Origin: Bacillaceae bacterium
GTDB taxonomy: Bacteria > Bacillota > Bacilli > Bacillales > Alkalibacillaceae
Assembly: GCA_017656265.1 (NCBI GenBank)
Contig: JACDOD010000001.1
Coordinates: 701,816 to 765,815 of the forward strand
Length of the DNA stretch: 64,000 nucleotides
Direction: 5' to 3'
Under the pieces are notes generated by a model. The model was not told the DNA's origin, did no database searches, and worked only from the letters and a program-made list of their open reading frames with translations. How positions within the stretch are numbered: position 1 is the stretch's first letter; each line of letters starts with the position of its first letter. Made by a program: the position numbers and the translations under genes. Below are positions 7,616 through 15,700 of this stretch, piece after piece.

Positions 7616-7762
7616 ATATCTCCCGGCTGAGTCCTGATTTCCCGCGCCTGAACCCTGATATCTCGTGCCTGAACCCTGATATCTTCCGGCTGAACCCTGA
7701 TATCTCGCGCGTGAACTCTGATTTCTTCCGATTGAATCCTGATATTTCACCGCTGATCCCAT
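7616..7762 (+). repeat. 21-bp minisatellite, seven units
   Basis: Seven consecutive 21-bp units start at 7616, 7637, 7658, 7679, 7700, 7721 and 7742, of the form ATATCTCGCGCCTGAACCCTG with changes in each. The period is seven codons and about two helical turns. Both strands have an open frame (repeats such as DISRLNP or EISGFSR), a by-product of the period; there is no ribosome site or coding bias to support a gene. Two more units lie beyond the insertion sequence at 6154-6195. Confidence 0.85.
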
Positions 7763-7818
7763 CTTTTTTGTTCAAAGAATCCAATTAAAAACAGCCCTGA
7801 AACAACTCCCCGAATGGG

Positions 7819-7864
7819 CAAAAACCCGGGCGCTGGATATCCTGGTCCCTGCCCCGGGTTTTTG
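7819..7864. terminator. Bidirectional terminator after the DUF2249 gene
   Basis: AAAAACCCGGGC and GCCCCGGGTTTTT pair across a 22-nt loop, with A-runs and T-runs on both sides. It serves the minus-strand gene ending at 7936. Confidence 0.7.
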
Positions 7865-7935
7865 CTTTCCACTTTTTTTATAAAAATTTTCACATTTTCT
7901 TCATCATACAAAATCAGGATCGTTGTGGGCTTACG

Positions 7936-8148
7936 CTATGAGGACTTAAAGATTTTGATTTCAAAACTGCCGTCTTCAAGCTCTCGTGTTTCATGGTCAT
8001 AGCCTCTGGCCTCCAGTTCGGGATAGAGATAGATCGGTCGGCGATCATTGATGATATACAACACCTCATCATCCGGCATGTTTTCCAGTTGTTCTAGAGT
8101 CCTCACCATGGGCTCTGGCGGTTCAAGGCCCCGATTGTCCAGTTTCAT
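7936..8148 (-). CDS. DUF2249 domain protein
   Basis: 70 aa: MKLDNRGLEPPEPMVRTLEQLE ... INDRRPIYLYPELEARGYDHE. The LDNRGLEPPEPM start and the RRPIYLYPEL core are the DUF2249 (TusA-fold-related) signature. GGGGGGAG precedes the ATG. Such proteins recur beside Fnr-type regulators and Fe-S repair proteins of the ScdA/Ric type, as here, and are linked by context to nitrosative or low-oxygen metabolism. Downstream of the Crp/Fnr gene by 45 bp on the same strand, so probably co-transcribed. Biochemical role unknown. Confidence 0.82.
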   Translation of the reverse strand: MKLDNRGLEPPEPMVRTLEQLENMPDDEVLYIINDRRPIYLYPELEARGYDHETRELEDGSFEIKIFKSS

Positions 8149-8193
8149 ATTTACTCCCCCCCTGTTATGAACCTCTTTCTACATCCTATCATG

Positions 8194-8892
8194 TCAAACA
8201 TCCAATAATTCATCTTGAAGAGCATCAGGATCTATGATAAGCAATCCGTCATCTCCGGTTTCAACCAGATTTTGTTTTTTCAGAGCATTGATCGTCCGGC
8301 TGACTGTTTCCCTGGATGTGCCAATCATATTGGCCAGTTCCCGGTTGGTAAAATGGGAGGTGAGCTTTACTCTGGTGTCACCAAGATTTTTTCCATAACT
8401 TTTACTCAGACGAATGAGCAGCATAATTACTTGTCCATACGTATTATGAAGAATTTGCTCCTCCAGGCGGTTTTGCAAATCTACAATTTTATCTCCCATA
8501 ATCCGAAACAGTTTTACCGCCATTTCCGGATAGGTTAACAGCAAATACTCAAAGTCTTTTACTTTAATTATAATCAGTGTCGTCTCTTCCATCATTTCAG
8601 CATGGGCAGGGTAGGTTCCTTTTTTAAAAAAGCCGGTGTGGGGAAACATATCTCCCTTCTGTAAAACGGAGACGATCTGTTCCTTTCCGTGAATATCCGT
8701 TTTATAAATTTTGACTTTCCCTTGATGTATAAAAAAGACACGTTCAAGGGGGTCCCCCTGCATAAACACATGCTTACCGGGCAAAAACGTTTTGGTATGA
8801 GCAATATCCATCATGGTCTGGAGCTCTGAATCCGTCAATTCTTTGAACAGGGATACATTCCGTAAAATTTGTTTGATGGGATTCGAAGACAT
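8194..8892 (-). CDS. Crp/Fnr family transcription regulator (near ric)
   Basis: 232 aa. N-terminal cyclic-nucleotide-binding beta-roll (LPGKHVFMQGDPLERVFFIHQGKVKIYKTDIHGKEQ), a long dimer helix (DKIVDLQNRLEEQIL) and a C-terminal winged helix FTNRELANMIGTSRETVSRTINALKK. The recognition helix RETVSR has the E..SR pattern of FNR, which reads TTGAT/ATCAA-type half-sites. It has no cysteine cluster, so it does not carry an Fe-S sensor as FNR does. The start is set to ATG 8892; ATG 8901 overlaps the ribosome site. A GTGAT-N4-ATCAC dyad stands in the divergent region and is a likely target. Confidence 0.88.
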   Translation of the reverse strand: MSSNPIKQILRNVSLFKELTDSELQTMMDIAHTKTFLPGKHVFMQGDPLERVFFIHQGKVKIYKTDIHGKEQIVSVLQKGDMFPHTGFFKKGTYPAHAEMMEETTLIIIKVKDFEYLLLTYPEMAVKLFRIMGDKIVDLQNRLEEQILHNTYGQVIMLLIRLSKSYGKNLGDTRVKLTSHFTNRELANMIGTSRETVSRTINALKKQNLVETGDDGLLIIDPDALQDELLDV

Positions 8893-9019
8893 ATACCTCA
8901 TCCTCTCTTTAAAAAGCCGATCGAATTCCTCCCCTTCCCATATTATAAAAGGTTTTCCTTTCTTTCAGTTTAATATAATGTGATCAATTTTTTTCAATTG
9001 CTGATCATAGCTTCCCTAA

Positions 9020-9037
9020 AAGTGATATGTATCACAA
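9020..9037. promoter_or_regulatory. Crp/Fnr-type operator upstream of ric
   Basis: GTGATATGTATCAC at 9022-9035 is a perfect GTGAT-N4-ATCAC dyad, close to the FNR consensus. A -10-like TACGAT lies at 9058-9063; if transcription starts about 7 nt later (near 9070), the dyad centre is at about -41.5, the position for class II activation by Crp/Fnr proteins. The match is by eye; the cognate protein is most simply the one encoded at 8194-8892. Confidence 0.6.
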
Positions 9038-9095
9038 CACCATCAGGCTTTATTCTTTACGATAGAGATGCAGAACTTATGGAGGAGGGTTTAAA

Positions 9096-9800
9096 ATGCC
9101 AAAAATTGAACGTTCTATGAAAGTCGGCGACATTGTGAATCTGGTGCCACAGACTGCTGATCTATTTAAACGGTATAAAATTGATTTTTGTTGCGGAGGT
9201 AACCGTCCGCTGGCCAAAGTGATACAGGAATCCAATCTGGATGAGCAACAGCTGCTCGAGCAATTAAATGAAGTTTACCAGCAATTCCAGGAAAGAGAAT
9301 CAGAAAACAGGAACTGGAATGAAGCTTCCTTCCGTGAAATCATCGAGCACATCGTATACAACCATCACGCTTTTTTAAATGAAGAGCTGCCGGAACTAAG
9401 CCCTTATGTAACCAAAGTACTTCGGGTTCATGGCAGAAAACACCCGCACCTTGCTGAAGTCCACAGGCTGTTTCACGAATTAAAAACAGACCTGGAACAG
9501 CATTTAATCACAGAAGAACAGACAGACTTCCCCATAATTCTGGATTATGCCGAGGATCCATCGCCCGACAAACTGGAAAAATTAAAAGCTCACATTCAAT
9601 CCCTGACAGAAGAACATGAAACGGCCGGAACCATTCTGAAAAAGCTCCGGGAAGCAACCGATGACTACACCCTGCCCCCAGGCGCATGCAGAACCTATAC
9701 ATTCGTATACCGCCGGCTGGAAGCGCTGGAACAAGACCTGTTTCAGCATATTCATCTGGAAAATAATGTCCTGTTTCCAAAAGTGTTGCAGGAGGCATAG
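9096..9800 (+). CDS. ric: Iron-sulfur cluster repair di-iron protein (Ric/ScdA/YtfE)
   Basis: 234 aa. The N-terminal DUF542 domain has KVGDIVNLVPQTADLFKRYKIDFCCGG with the conserved CCGG. A hemerythrin-like domain follows with iron ligands in HIVYNHHAFLNEELPEL, HGRKHPHL, LHEL/EQHLITEE, EEHETAG and HIHLENNVLFPK. The protein repairs Fe-S clusters damaged by nitric oxide or oxidants in the cytoplasm. GGAGGAGGG precedes the ATG. It is divergent from the Crp/Fnr gene with a dyad operator between, suggesting induction under low oxygen or NO. Confidence 0.95.
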   Translation: MPKIERSMKVGDIVNLVPQTADLFKRYKIDFCCGGNRPLAKVIQESNLDEQQLLEQLNEVYQQFQERESENRNWNEASFREIIEHIVYNHHAFLNEELPELSPYVTKVLRVHGRKHPHLAEVHRLFHELKTDLEQHLITEEQTDFPIILDYAEDPSPDKLEKLKAHIQSLTEEHETAGTILKKLREATDDYTLPPGACRTYTFVYRRLEALEQDLFQHIHLENNVLFPKVLQEA

Positions 9801-9807
9801 GGGGATT

Positions 9808-9840
9808 AGCTGTCCTGTTTGGAAACGGGGCAGCTTTTTG
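9808..9840 (+). terminator. Terminator of ric
   Basis: AGCTGTCCTGTTT pairs with AAACGGGGCAGCT with one or two mismatches, followed by TTTTT, 8 nt after the stop codon. Confidence 0.75.
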
Positions 9841-10143
9841 TTTGATGCATATAGCTTATTCCAGATCCTGCAAGTGTGAATTCTGGTAGCACAGGGAAGA
9901 ATATGTGAATCTGATAAAGATGCACTGAATCCCGATTGGGATGTCCTGATCCCTTAAAAGAACGTACTGAATCCCGATAGAGTATAAGAGCTTCATTTAA
10001 ATGACTACTATCGGAAAGTAAAAGGTTTAAAAATCATTTCCCCGGAAATTTTTATAGCATATTCTCATAGAACATGTTATAGTATAATGTGTTTGTGAAG
10101 AACAATTAAATAAATTCCGCTTAGGCTGTCATGTCTAAACGGG
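9841..10143. other. Gene-free stretch before the preQ1 riboswitch
   Basis: I see no gene. CTGAATCCCGAT occurs twice (near 9925 and 9970), apparently decayed units of the minisatellite at 7616. A TATAAT at 10083-10088 is the likely -10 element of the queuosine operon; the -35 is poor. Confidence 0.45.
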
Positions 10144-10179
10144 AGAGGTTCTAGCTAACCCTCTATAAAAAACTAAGGA
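10144..10179 (+). ncRNA. PreQ1-I riboswitch
   Basis: AGAGGTTCTAGC, then ACCCTCTATAAAAAACTAAGG form the compact H-type pseudoknot of the preQ1-I aptamer: stem AGAGG/CCTCT, the loop A-run, and the CTAAGG tail. It stands before queCDEF. Binding of 7-aminomethyl-7-deazaguanine should lower expression of the pathway. The sequence is nearly the Bacillus consensus. Confidence 0.95.
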
Positions 10180-10183
10180 CCAG

Positions 10184-10209
10184 ACTATATCCTTAGGGTA
10201 TAGTTTTTT
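10184..10209 (+). terminator. Riboswitch-controlled terminator
   Basis: ACTATA (10184-10189) pairs with TATAGT (10199-10204), followed by a six-T run. The loop CCTTAGGG contains CCTTAG, which is complementary to the CTAAGG tail of the aptamer, so aptamer folding and terminator folding are linked. Confidence 0.75.
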
Positions 10210-10226
10210 GTTTTATTTGTGTTGCT

Positions 10227-10251
10227 AGCACCTCATTCAGGTGCTTTTTTT
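10227..10251 (+). terminator. Second terminator in the queC leader
   Basis: AGCACCT pairs with AGGTGCT around CATTC and is followed by seven T residues, 50 nt before the queC start and on the same strand. Two successive stops after one aptamer is unusual. Confidence 0.7.
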
Positions 10252-10300
10252 CATGTTTCTTATATCCCGCAGGAGGTCTGGTCAGAAAGGATGAAGTCAG

Positions 10301-10957
10301 ATGAAAGATCAAAAGGCTGTTGTTGTATTCAGCGGCGGTCAGGACAGCACCACCTGCCTGTTCTGGGCGCTGAAGAAGTTTGATGAAGTGGTGGCGGTGA
10401 CCTTTGACTATAACCAGCGTCACCATCAGGAAATTGAAGTGGCAAAAGAAATTGCCGCTAAGCTGAACGTTGAACATCATATGTTGGATATGTCACTGTT
10501 AAGCCAGCTGACACCGAATGCATTAACGAGAAATCATATCAAAATTGAGGAGAAAGATGGTGAGCCCCCGAATACGTTTGTTCCGGGGAGGAATTTATTA
10601 TTTTTATCATTTGCCGCCATCCTGGCTAATCAAATCGGTGCGAAACATATCGTAACCGGTGTATGTGAAACAGATTTCAGCGGATATCCTGATTGCCGCG
10701 ACGTGTTTATCAAATCCTGTAATGTGACTTTGAATCTGGCAATGGATGATCAGTTCGTCATTCACACTCCGCTCATGTGGCTGGATAAAGCTGAAACCTG
10801 GGAACTGGCAGATAAGCTCGGGGCCTTTGATTTTGTGCGTGAAAATACCCTTACCTGCTATAACGGCATCATTGCTGACGGTTGCGGAGAATGCCCGGCC
10901 TGCCAACTGCGGAAGCGTGGACTGGATCAATATTTGCAGCAAAAAGGCGGTGTGTAA
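10301..10957 (+). CDS. queC: 7-cyano-7-deazaguanine synthase QueC
   Basis: 218 aa. Converts 7-carboxy-7-deazaguanine to preQ0 with ATP and ammonia. The PP-loop [15 protein letters not shown] is at residues 10-24, NQRHHQEIE and [11 protein letters not shown] follow, and the zinc site is in [15 protein letters not shown] near the C-terminus. First gene of the queuosine operon behind the preQ1 riboswitch; its stop is one base before queD. Confidence 0.96.
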   Translation: MKDQKAVVVFSGGQDSTTCLFWALKKFDEVVAVTFDYNQRHHQEIEVAKEIAAKLNVEHHMLDMSLLSQLTPNALTRNHIKIEEKDGEPPNTFVPGRNLLFLSFAAILANQIGAKHIVTGVCETDFSGYPDCRDVFIKSCNVTLNLAMDDQFVIHTPLMWLDKAETWELADKLGAFDFVRENTLTCYNGIIADGCGECPACQLRKRGLDQYLQQKGGV

Positions 10958-10958
10958 T

Positions 10959-11399
10959 ATGCTTCATCAAATCTATCCACAGGTTCAGCATGGCTATGCC
11001 TATGAACTAAATAAAGATATGCATATTGCTGCAGCCCACTACATTCCTGATGAAAAGGCAGGAAAATGCCAGAACGTTCACGGTCACACCTATTTTGTCA
11101 ATGTGACCATCGCCGGCGATGAATTGGATGACCAAGGGTTTCTCGTGAATTTTGCAAAACTAAAAAAACTGGTGCATGGAAAATTTGATCACACGCTTCT
11201 GAACGATCATGCTGAATTTGGTCATGATACCCCGGATTCCTATCCAAGTACTGAAGCAGTAGCCCGAACAATCTATGACATCATTCAGAAAGAGCTGAAC
11301 CGGCTGGATAATCGGCCAGAATGCGTGCAGGTCTTCGTTCGTGAAACACCGACAAGCTATGTCATTTACCGTCCAAAAAGGAGCAATCTACATGAATAA
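10959..11399 (+). CDS. queD: 6-carboxy-tetrahydropterin synthase QueD
   Basis: 146 aa, starting at ATG 10959 right after the queC stop, with GGCGGTG as ribosome site. HIAAAHYIPDEKAGKCQNVHGHTYFV gives the zinc His residues and catalytic Cys of the PTPS fold; FDHTLLND and RETPTSYVIY complete the active site. Makes 6-carboxy-tetrahydropterin from dihydroneopterin triphosphate, the first committed step to preQ0. Overlaps queE by 8 bases. Confidence 0.95.
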   Translation: MLHQIYPQVQHGYAYELNKDMHIAAAHYIPDEKAGKCQNVHGHTYFVNVTIAGDELDDQGFLVNFAKLKKLVHGKFDHTLLNDHAEFGHDTPDSYPSTEAVARTIYDIIQKELNRLDNRPECVQVFVRETPTSYVIYRPKRSNLHE

Positions 11400-12126
11400 A
11401 ATCCGCCTACCTGTCATCGAAATTTTCGGCCCCACCATTCAGGGAGAAGGAATGGTCATCGGGCAAAAAACGATGTTTGTCCGCACTGCCGGCTGTGATT
11501 ATAGCTGCAGCTGGTGTGATTCAAAGTTTACCTGGGATGGAAGTGCACGGGACGAAATCAAGCTTTTGGAACCATCGGAAATCTGGACGGAACTGAAAAA
11601 GATTGGCGGGTGCACCTTTACCCATGTCACCATATCCGGCGGCAATCCGGCCCTCTACCCGCAGCTTGATGGTTTGATTGACCTTCTGCATGAACAGGAC
11701 ATTCAGGTAGCCATTGAAACCCAGGGAAGCCTCTTTCAGGAGTGGTTTAGAAAAGTGGATGACCTGACCCTATCACCAAAACCACCAAGTTCCGGTATGG
11801 AACCAAACCTGGACATTCTTGATCAGATCATAACGGCTCAGCATAAGCACGGCCGAATTGACCAAACATCATTAAAGATTGTTATTTTTGATAATGAGGA
11901 CCTTGACTTTGCCAGAGCGATTCATCAACGTTACCCTGACATTCCATTTTATTTACAGACAGGGAACCCGGATGTAAAGGATGAGAATGCTGATGATCTA
12001 ACACCCCATCTGATTAAGCGTTATGAATGGCTCATTGATCAAGTGATGAACGATATAGATCTGAAAAACGTCCGTGTACTTCCCCAGCTGCACACCCTTG
12101 TCTGGGGAAACAAACGGGGAGTTTAA
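11392..12126 (+). CDS. queE: 7-carboxy-7-deazaguanine synthase QueE
   Basis: 244 aa from ATG 11392 (MNKIRLPVIEIFGPTIQGEG), with AAAGGAG 7 nt before it. The radical-SAM cluster motif is C-x3-C-x2-C in AGCDYSCSWCDSKF, and TISGGNPALYP carries the SAM-binding glycines. Ring-contracts carboxy-tetrahydropterin to CDG. The insert after the cluster motif matches the Bacillus-type enzyme. Coupled to queD by overlap. Confidence 0.95.
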   Translation: MNKIRLPVIEIFGPTIQGEGMVIGQKTMFVRTAGCDYSCSWCDSKFTWDGSARDEIKLLEPSEIWTELKKIGGCTFTHVTISGGNPALYPQLDGLIDLLHEQDIQVAIETQGSLFQEWFRKVDDLTLSPKPPSSGMEPNLDILDQIITAQHKHGRIDQTSLKIVIFDNEDLDFARAIHQRYPDIPFYLQTGNPDVKDENADDLTPHLIKRYEWLIDQVMNDIDLKNVRVLPQLHTLVWGNKRGV

Positions 12127-12144
12127 CGAAAGGAGAATTAAATA

Positions 12145-12642
12145 ATGCCAGGCAGAAAAGATGAAGAATTATCAGACTTAACCTTACTTGGAAACCAGGG
12201 TACGACTTATACGTTTAACTATAACCCGGGTATTCTCGAAACCTTTGAAAACAAACACCCAAACCGGGATTATTTCGTCAAATTCAATTGCCCGGAATTT
12301 ACCACGCTGTGCCCGAAAACCGGGCAGCCAGACTTTGCTACCATCTATATCAGCTACATTCCTGATCAAAAAATGGTGGAAAGTAAGTCGTTGAAGCTAT
12401 ACTTGTTCAGCTTCCGTAATCACGGGGACTTCCATGAAGACAGTGTCAATATTATCATGAATGACCTGATCGAATTGATGGATCCCCGCTACATCGAAGT
12501 ATGGGGTAAATTCACCCCGAGGGGTGGGATATCTATTGATCCGTATGTGAATTACGGACGTCCCGGCACCAAATACGAAAAAATGGCCGAATACCGAATG
12601 ATGAATCATGACCTCTACCCCGAAAAAGTGGATAATCGATAA
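12145..12642 (+). CDS. queF: NADPH-dependent 7-cyano-7-deazaguanine reductase QueF
   Basis: 165 aa, the short unimodular form. The catalytic Cys is in [18 protein letters not shown], the acid in the same motif (QPDF), and the NADPH-binding [20 protein letters not shown] follows. Reduces preQ0 to preQ1, the ligand of the riboswitch upstream. AAAGGAG precedes the ATG; last gene of the operon, followed by a terminator. Confidence 0.96.
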   Translation: MPGRKDEELSDLTLLGNQGTTYTFNYNPGILETFENKHPNRDYFVKFNCPEFTTLCPKTGQPDFATIYISYIPDQKMVESKSLKLYLFSFRNHGDFHEDSVNIIMNDLIELMDPRYIEVWGKFTPRGGISIDPYVNYGRPGTKYEKMAEYRMMNHDLYPEKVDNR

Positions 12643-12650
12643 CAAAATAA

Positions 12651-12698
12651 GAGGCTGCCCCTACTCGGCGATTTGATCGACTTTTGGGACAGCCTTTT
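12651..12698 (+). terminator. Terminator of the queCDEF operon
   Basis: AGGCTGCCCC and GGGACAGCCT form a stem with a long loop, followed by TTTT, 8 nt after the queF stop. Confidence 0.6.
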
Positions 12699-12717
12699 GC
12701 ATGTTACTCATAAATTT

Positions 12718-15700
12718 TTAGTCAAAATAATATCTGAGGTTATTTATCCAAAACAATTCTGCTTCTCCGGGAATCACTAGCATGTGTTCAAAGTTGCAAT
12801 TATCGCATCCATCCCTCCATTGATTCCCATATAATTCGTCAAGAAACCCGATTACTAGCCGCCTATACAGCCATGCTTCATCAGATAGTAAAATCTTTCT
12901 ATCGTCAGCTTTGTTCATATTTTTAAATAGATAAGAACATATAACCGTAGCTTCTTCTTTAGTTATTTCATTTTTTGACGCTAAATACAATGTGCAATCT
13001 TTTTCTAAATAAATAAGCCTCTCATTTCTCCTATCAGTACGAATATACGGTTCTACCCATATCCCATCCCGGCTTAACAATCGATCCTTAAGCCCCTGGC
13101 CTGGCCTGTAATCAAATGGTCCCATAGAGAATCTCAACATTTCTTGTTCGATCATACGGTCAATTGAACTAAACAGCCATTCTTCTTTTAAAACGCGACT
13201 GTTTATCACGCCCCTTGAATACAAATAATCCAATGTATACTGTGTCCATAAATCAAATATATTGTTGATGAATGGACGTTCTTTATTGTATAGAAGCGCA
13301 TATTTACTGAAGTGAGAAAGCTCAACTGATATGGTTCGGCTGGCAGGATCGTATGTTCCTCCAACCTTTTCCCAGTGTTCTTCTTCTTCGTTATACCAAT
13401 AGATTTTTAGCCTATTTACATTTATGGTTTCATGATAAGGTACATGAATAGAAAGAATCGGACTTTTATCAAAATTCACTGGCTCACTGAGCTTGATCTC
13501 ATACACATCACTAACGAATTCCAGGGAATCTGAACGATAATGTTCCGGATTTCTGACTATACCATATCCTACCCCAATTTTATCCAAACCTTTTTGTTTG
13601 AAAAATAACAGATTAGCAGATGCATCCATTTGAACTCCAATATCTTTTTTCTCTGATAACCTCTTAAAGCCAATAAATTTTATGTGTTTATCTGCCTGAA
13701 TTAATTTACGCAATGTTCTTTCCAGTTTTTCGTCGATGAAATGATAAGTCTTTTTGTTACTCTTAGGGTTTCGATCAGAATCACTCTGGTCCGGTTTATC
13801 TGGATCAGGTTTTTCTGGATCTTCCGGTTCTTCAGGATCTCCTGGTTCTACTGGGTCCTCAGGCATATCAGGTTCATCTGCCTCCCCTTTTACTTTTACC
13901 CTTAGCATATCAGCATACGTATACCCTGAACCTACTGAATAGGAGGCTTTAATGAATAATTCTCCTTCTGCGGATGCAGATAGGGTTCCATCAGGTGAGA
14001 TAGAACCGTAGTGGTCGCCGATAACCACTTCCCAGTCAATATGATTGTCGTCTATAACAAATTCATTTCCAGATTCATCCACGCCTACTGCTGTCAGTTG
14101 TTCTGATTCTCCAATACGTAATGACATTATCTCTGTTGCTTTTTTAACGGTCACTTTTCTCATCACATCATGTACATCTGACCGAATTTCAATATGATCA
14201 AATACGGGTATATCTGTATTTGCAACCTCTGATACGTATACAGTCCGATTACCCGCCTGATCTTCAGCAATCACCTCTATTTGTCTGGTTAAATAACCAT
14301 CGATCGTTATTGTCTTATAAAATTGTCCATCAGACTTGACAGGCACTTTTTCGCCGTCAACCGTCACAGTACTTCCCGGTTCTGCAATACCCTTTACTTC
14401 CACATGATGGCTTACTGCTTCCGATCGAAGAGGTGAAACCATTTTTAAATCTGGTGCTACAGAATCTTTTCGAACTTGCAGTGTTGAAATAGTGATATCC
14501 CCATTACGATTCATTGCCCGCAGTTCGATAAAATGCTCTCCTTCGTCTATAAAAATCGGCTCAGATATGGATGTTCCAGCATGTGTTGATAAATATTTCC
14601 CATCTACATATAAATCTGCCTCTATGTCCTGGTTTGCATCAACTTGTAAATCTACGGAATCATGAGCTGTAAAATATACGAGATTACCCCTTTCATCCAA
14701 AATCTCTTTTGCCTGCCCGTCAGGTATCGATAATCGTACCGTGGCCGGGTCTGGTTCAGGGATATATGTCAAGTCAGAAACTGTACTACCTCCATAAACC
14801 TTTTTTCCATTTACCAGGTTAAAAGCCGTTACAGCAATTTTATAATGTTTGTCCGGGAACAAACCGAATTCCTCGCCTGTTTTAGTGTTTGTAAAGACGC
14901 CTCCAATGTTGACTGTACGCTGTGAAGCATCATCAACTATGACTGGACCTACACCAGGAAGTGAATCCCCATTCTCATCTAAAGCTTGAATGGCAAATCC
15001 TCCATTCAGTTCTGTTTCACCATATGTCCAATCAATTTTTAATATGCCGCTTCCAATTGAAGATGCCTGTACTTTTTCAGGCTGTCGAGGTTCATTTTCA
15101 TTTGTTATAGATATAGAATGAGCACTGTATGCACTATGCAGATTCGTATCTCCATCTGCAAGAACCGCTTTAACAAAATATTCTCCAGACGGCAACGTTT
15201 CAGGAATCGAGAAAGTAGCAGTATGATCATTGGCATTTACGCCCGCCGGGCCCAAAACATGAATGTCTGACGATTCGATCGATTCTGTTGAATCAGGATC
15301 AGGTACGCCATTATCCGTTGTTAAATAAAGGGCCACTTCTTTTCCATCTTCTGTATTGGACAGGTCCCATGTGACGGTAACGTTGTTTTCTGAACTCGTA
15401 GCAGTTACATGATGGATTTCCGGAAGTGCAGTTACACTATATGCAACAGGATCTCCCTTTAACGGTTCGCTCGTTGTAATTGTCCAATTTCCTTTTTGTG
15501 GTACCTTAACAGCTATCACCATATAATGCTCTGCAACTCCAGAAGCACTCTCATCACTGGATACCGTTCTGATGAGATAATTTTCATTTTCTTTTAATTC
15601 AAGAGTTCCGGATGGTCCAGCTATCGTTACATCAGGAATGCTGGAGCTAGTTAGAGGCAATTCTAAAAACATGTGGTCATCCACATCTGATATTGTTAAA

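Noticed and set aside
7591..7788. Open frames on both strands across the 21-bp minisatellite (DISRLNP and EISGFSR repeats).
   Set aside because: The frames follow from a period divisible by three; there is no ribosome site and part of the frame lies in the IS end.
10746..10958. N-terminal extension of queD through the end of queC.
   Set aside because: QueD homologues begin at MLHQIYPQ; ATG 10959 has its own ribosome site and directly follows the queC stop.
13754..13942. Ser/Gly-rich ORF on the plus strand (SGSSGSSGSPGS).
   Set aside because: It is the antisense shadow of the acidic Pro-Glu-Asp linker of the large surface protein.
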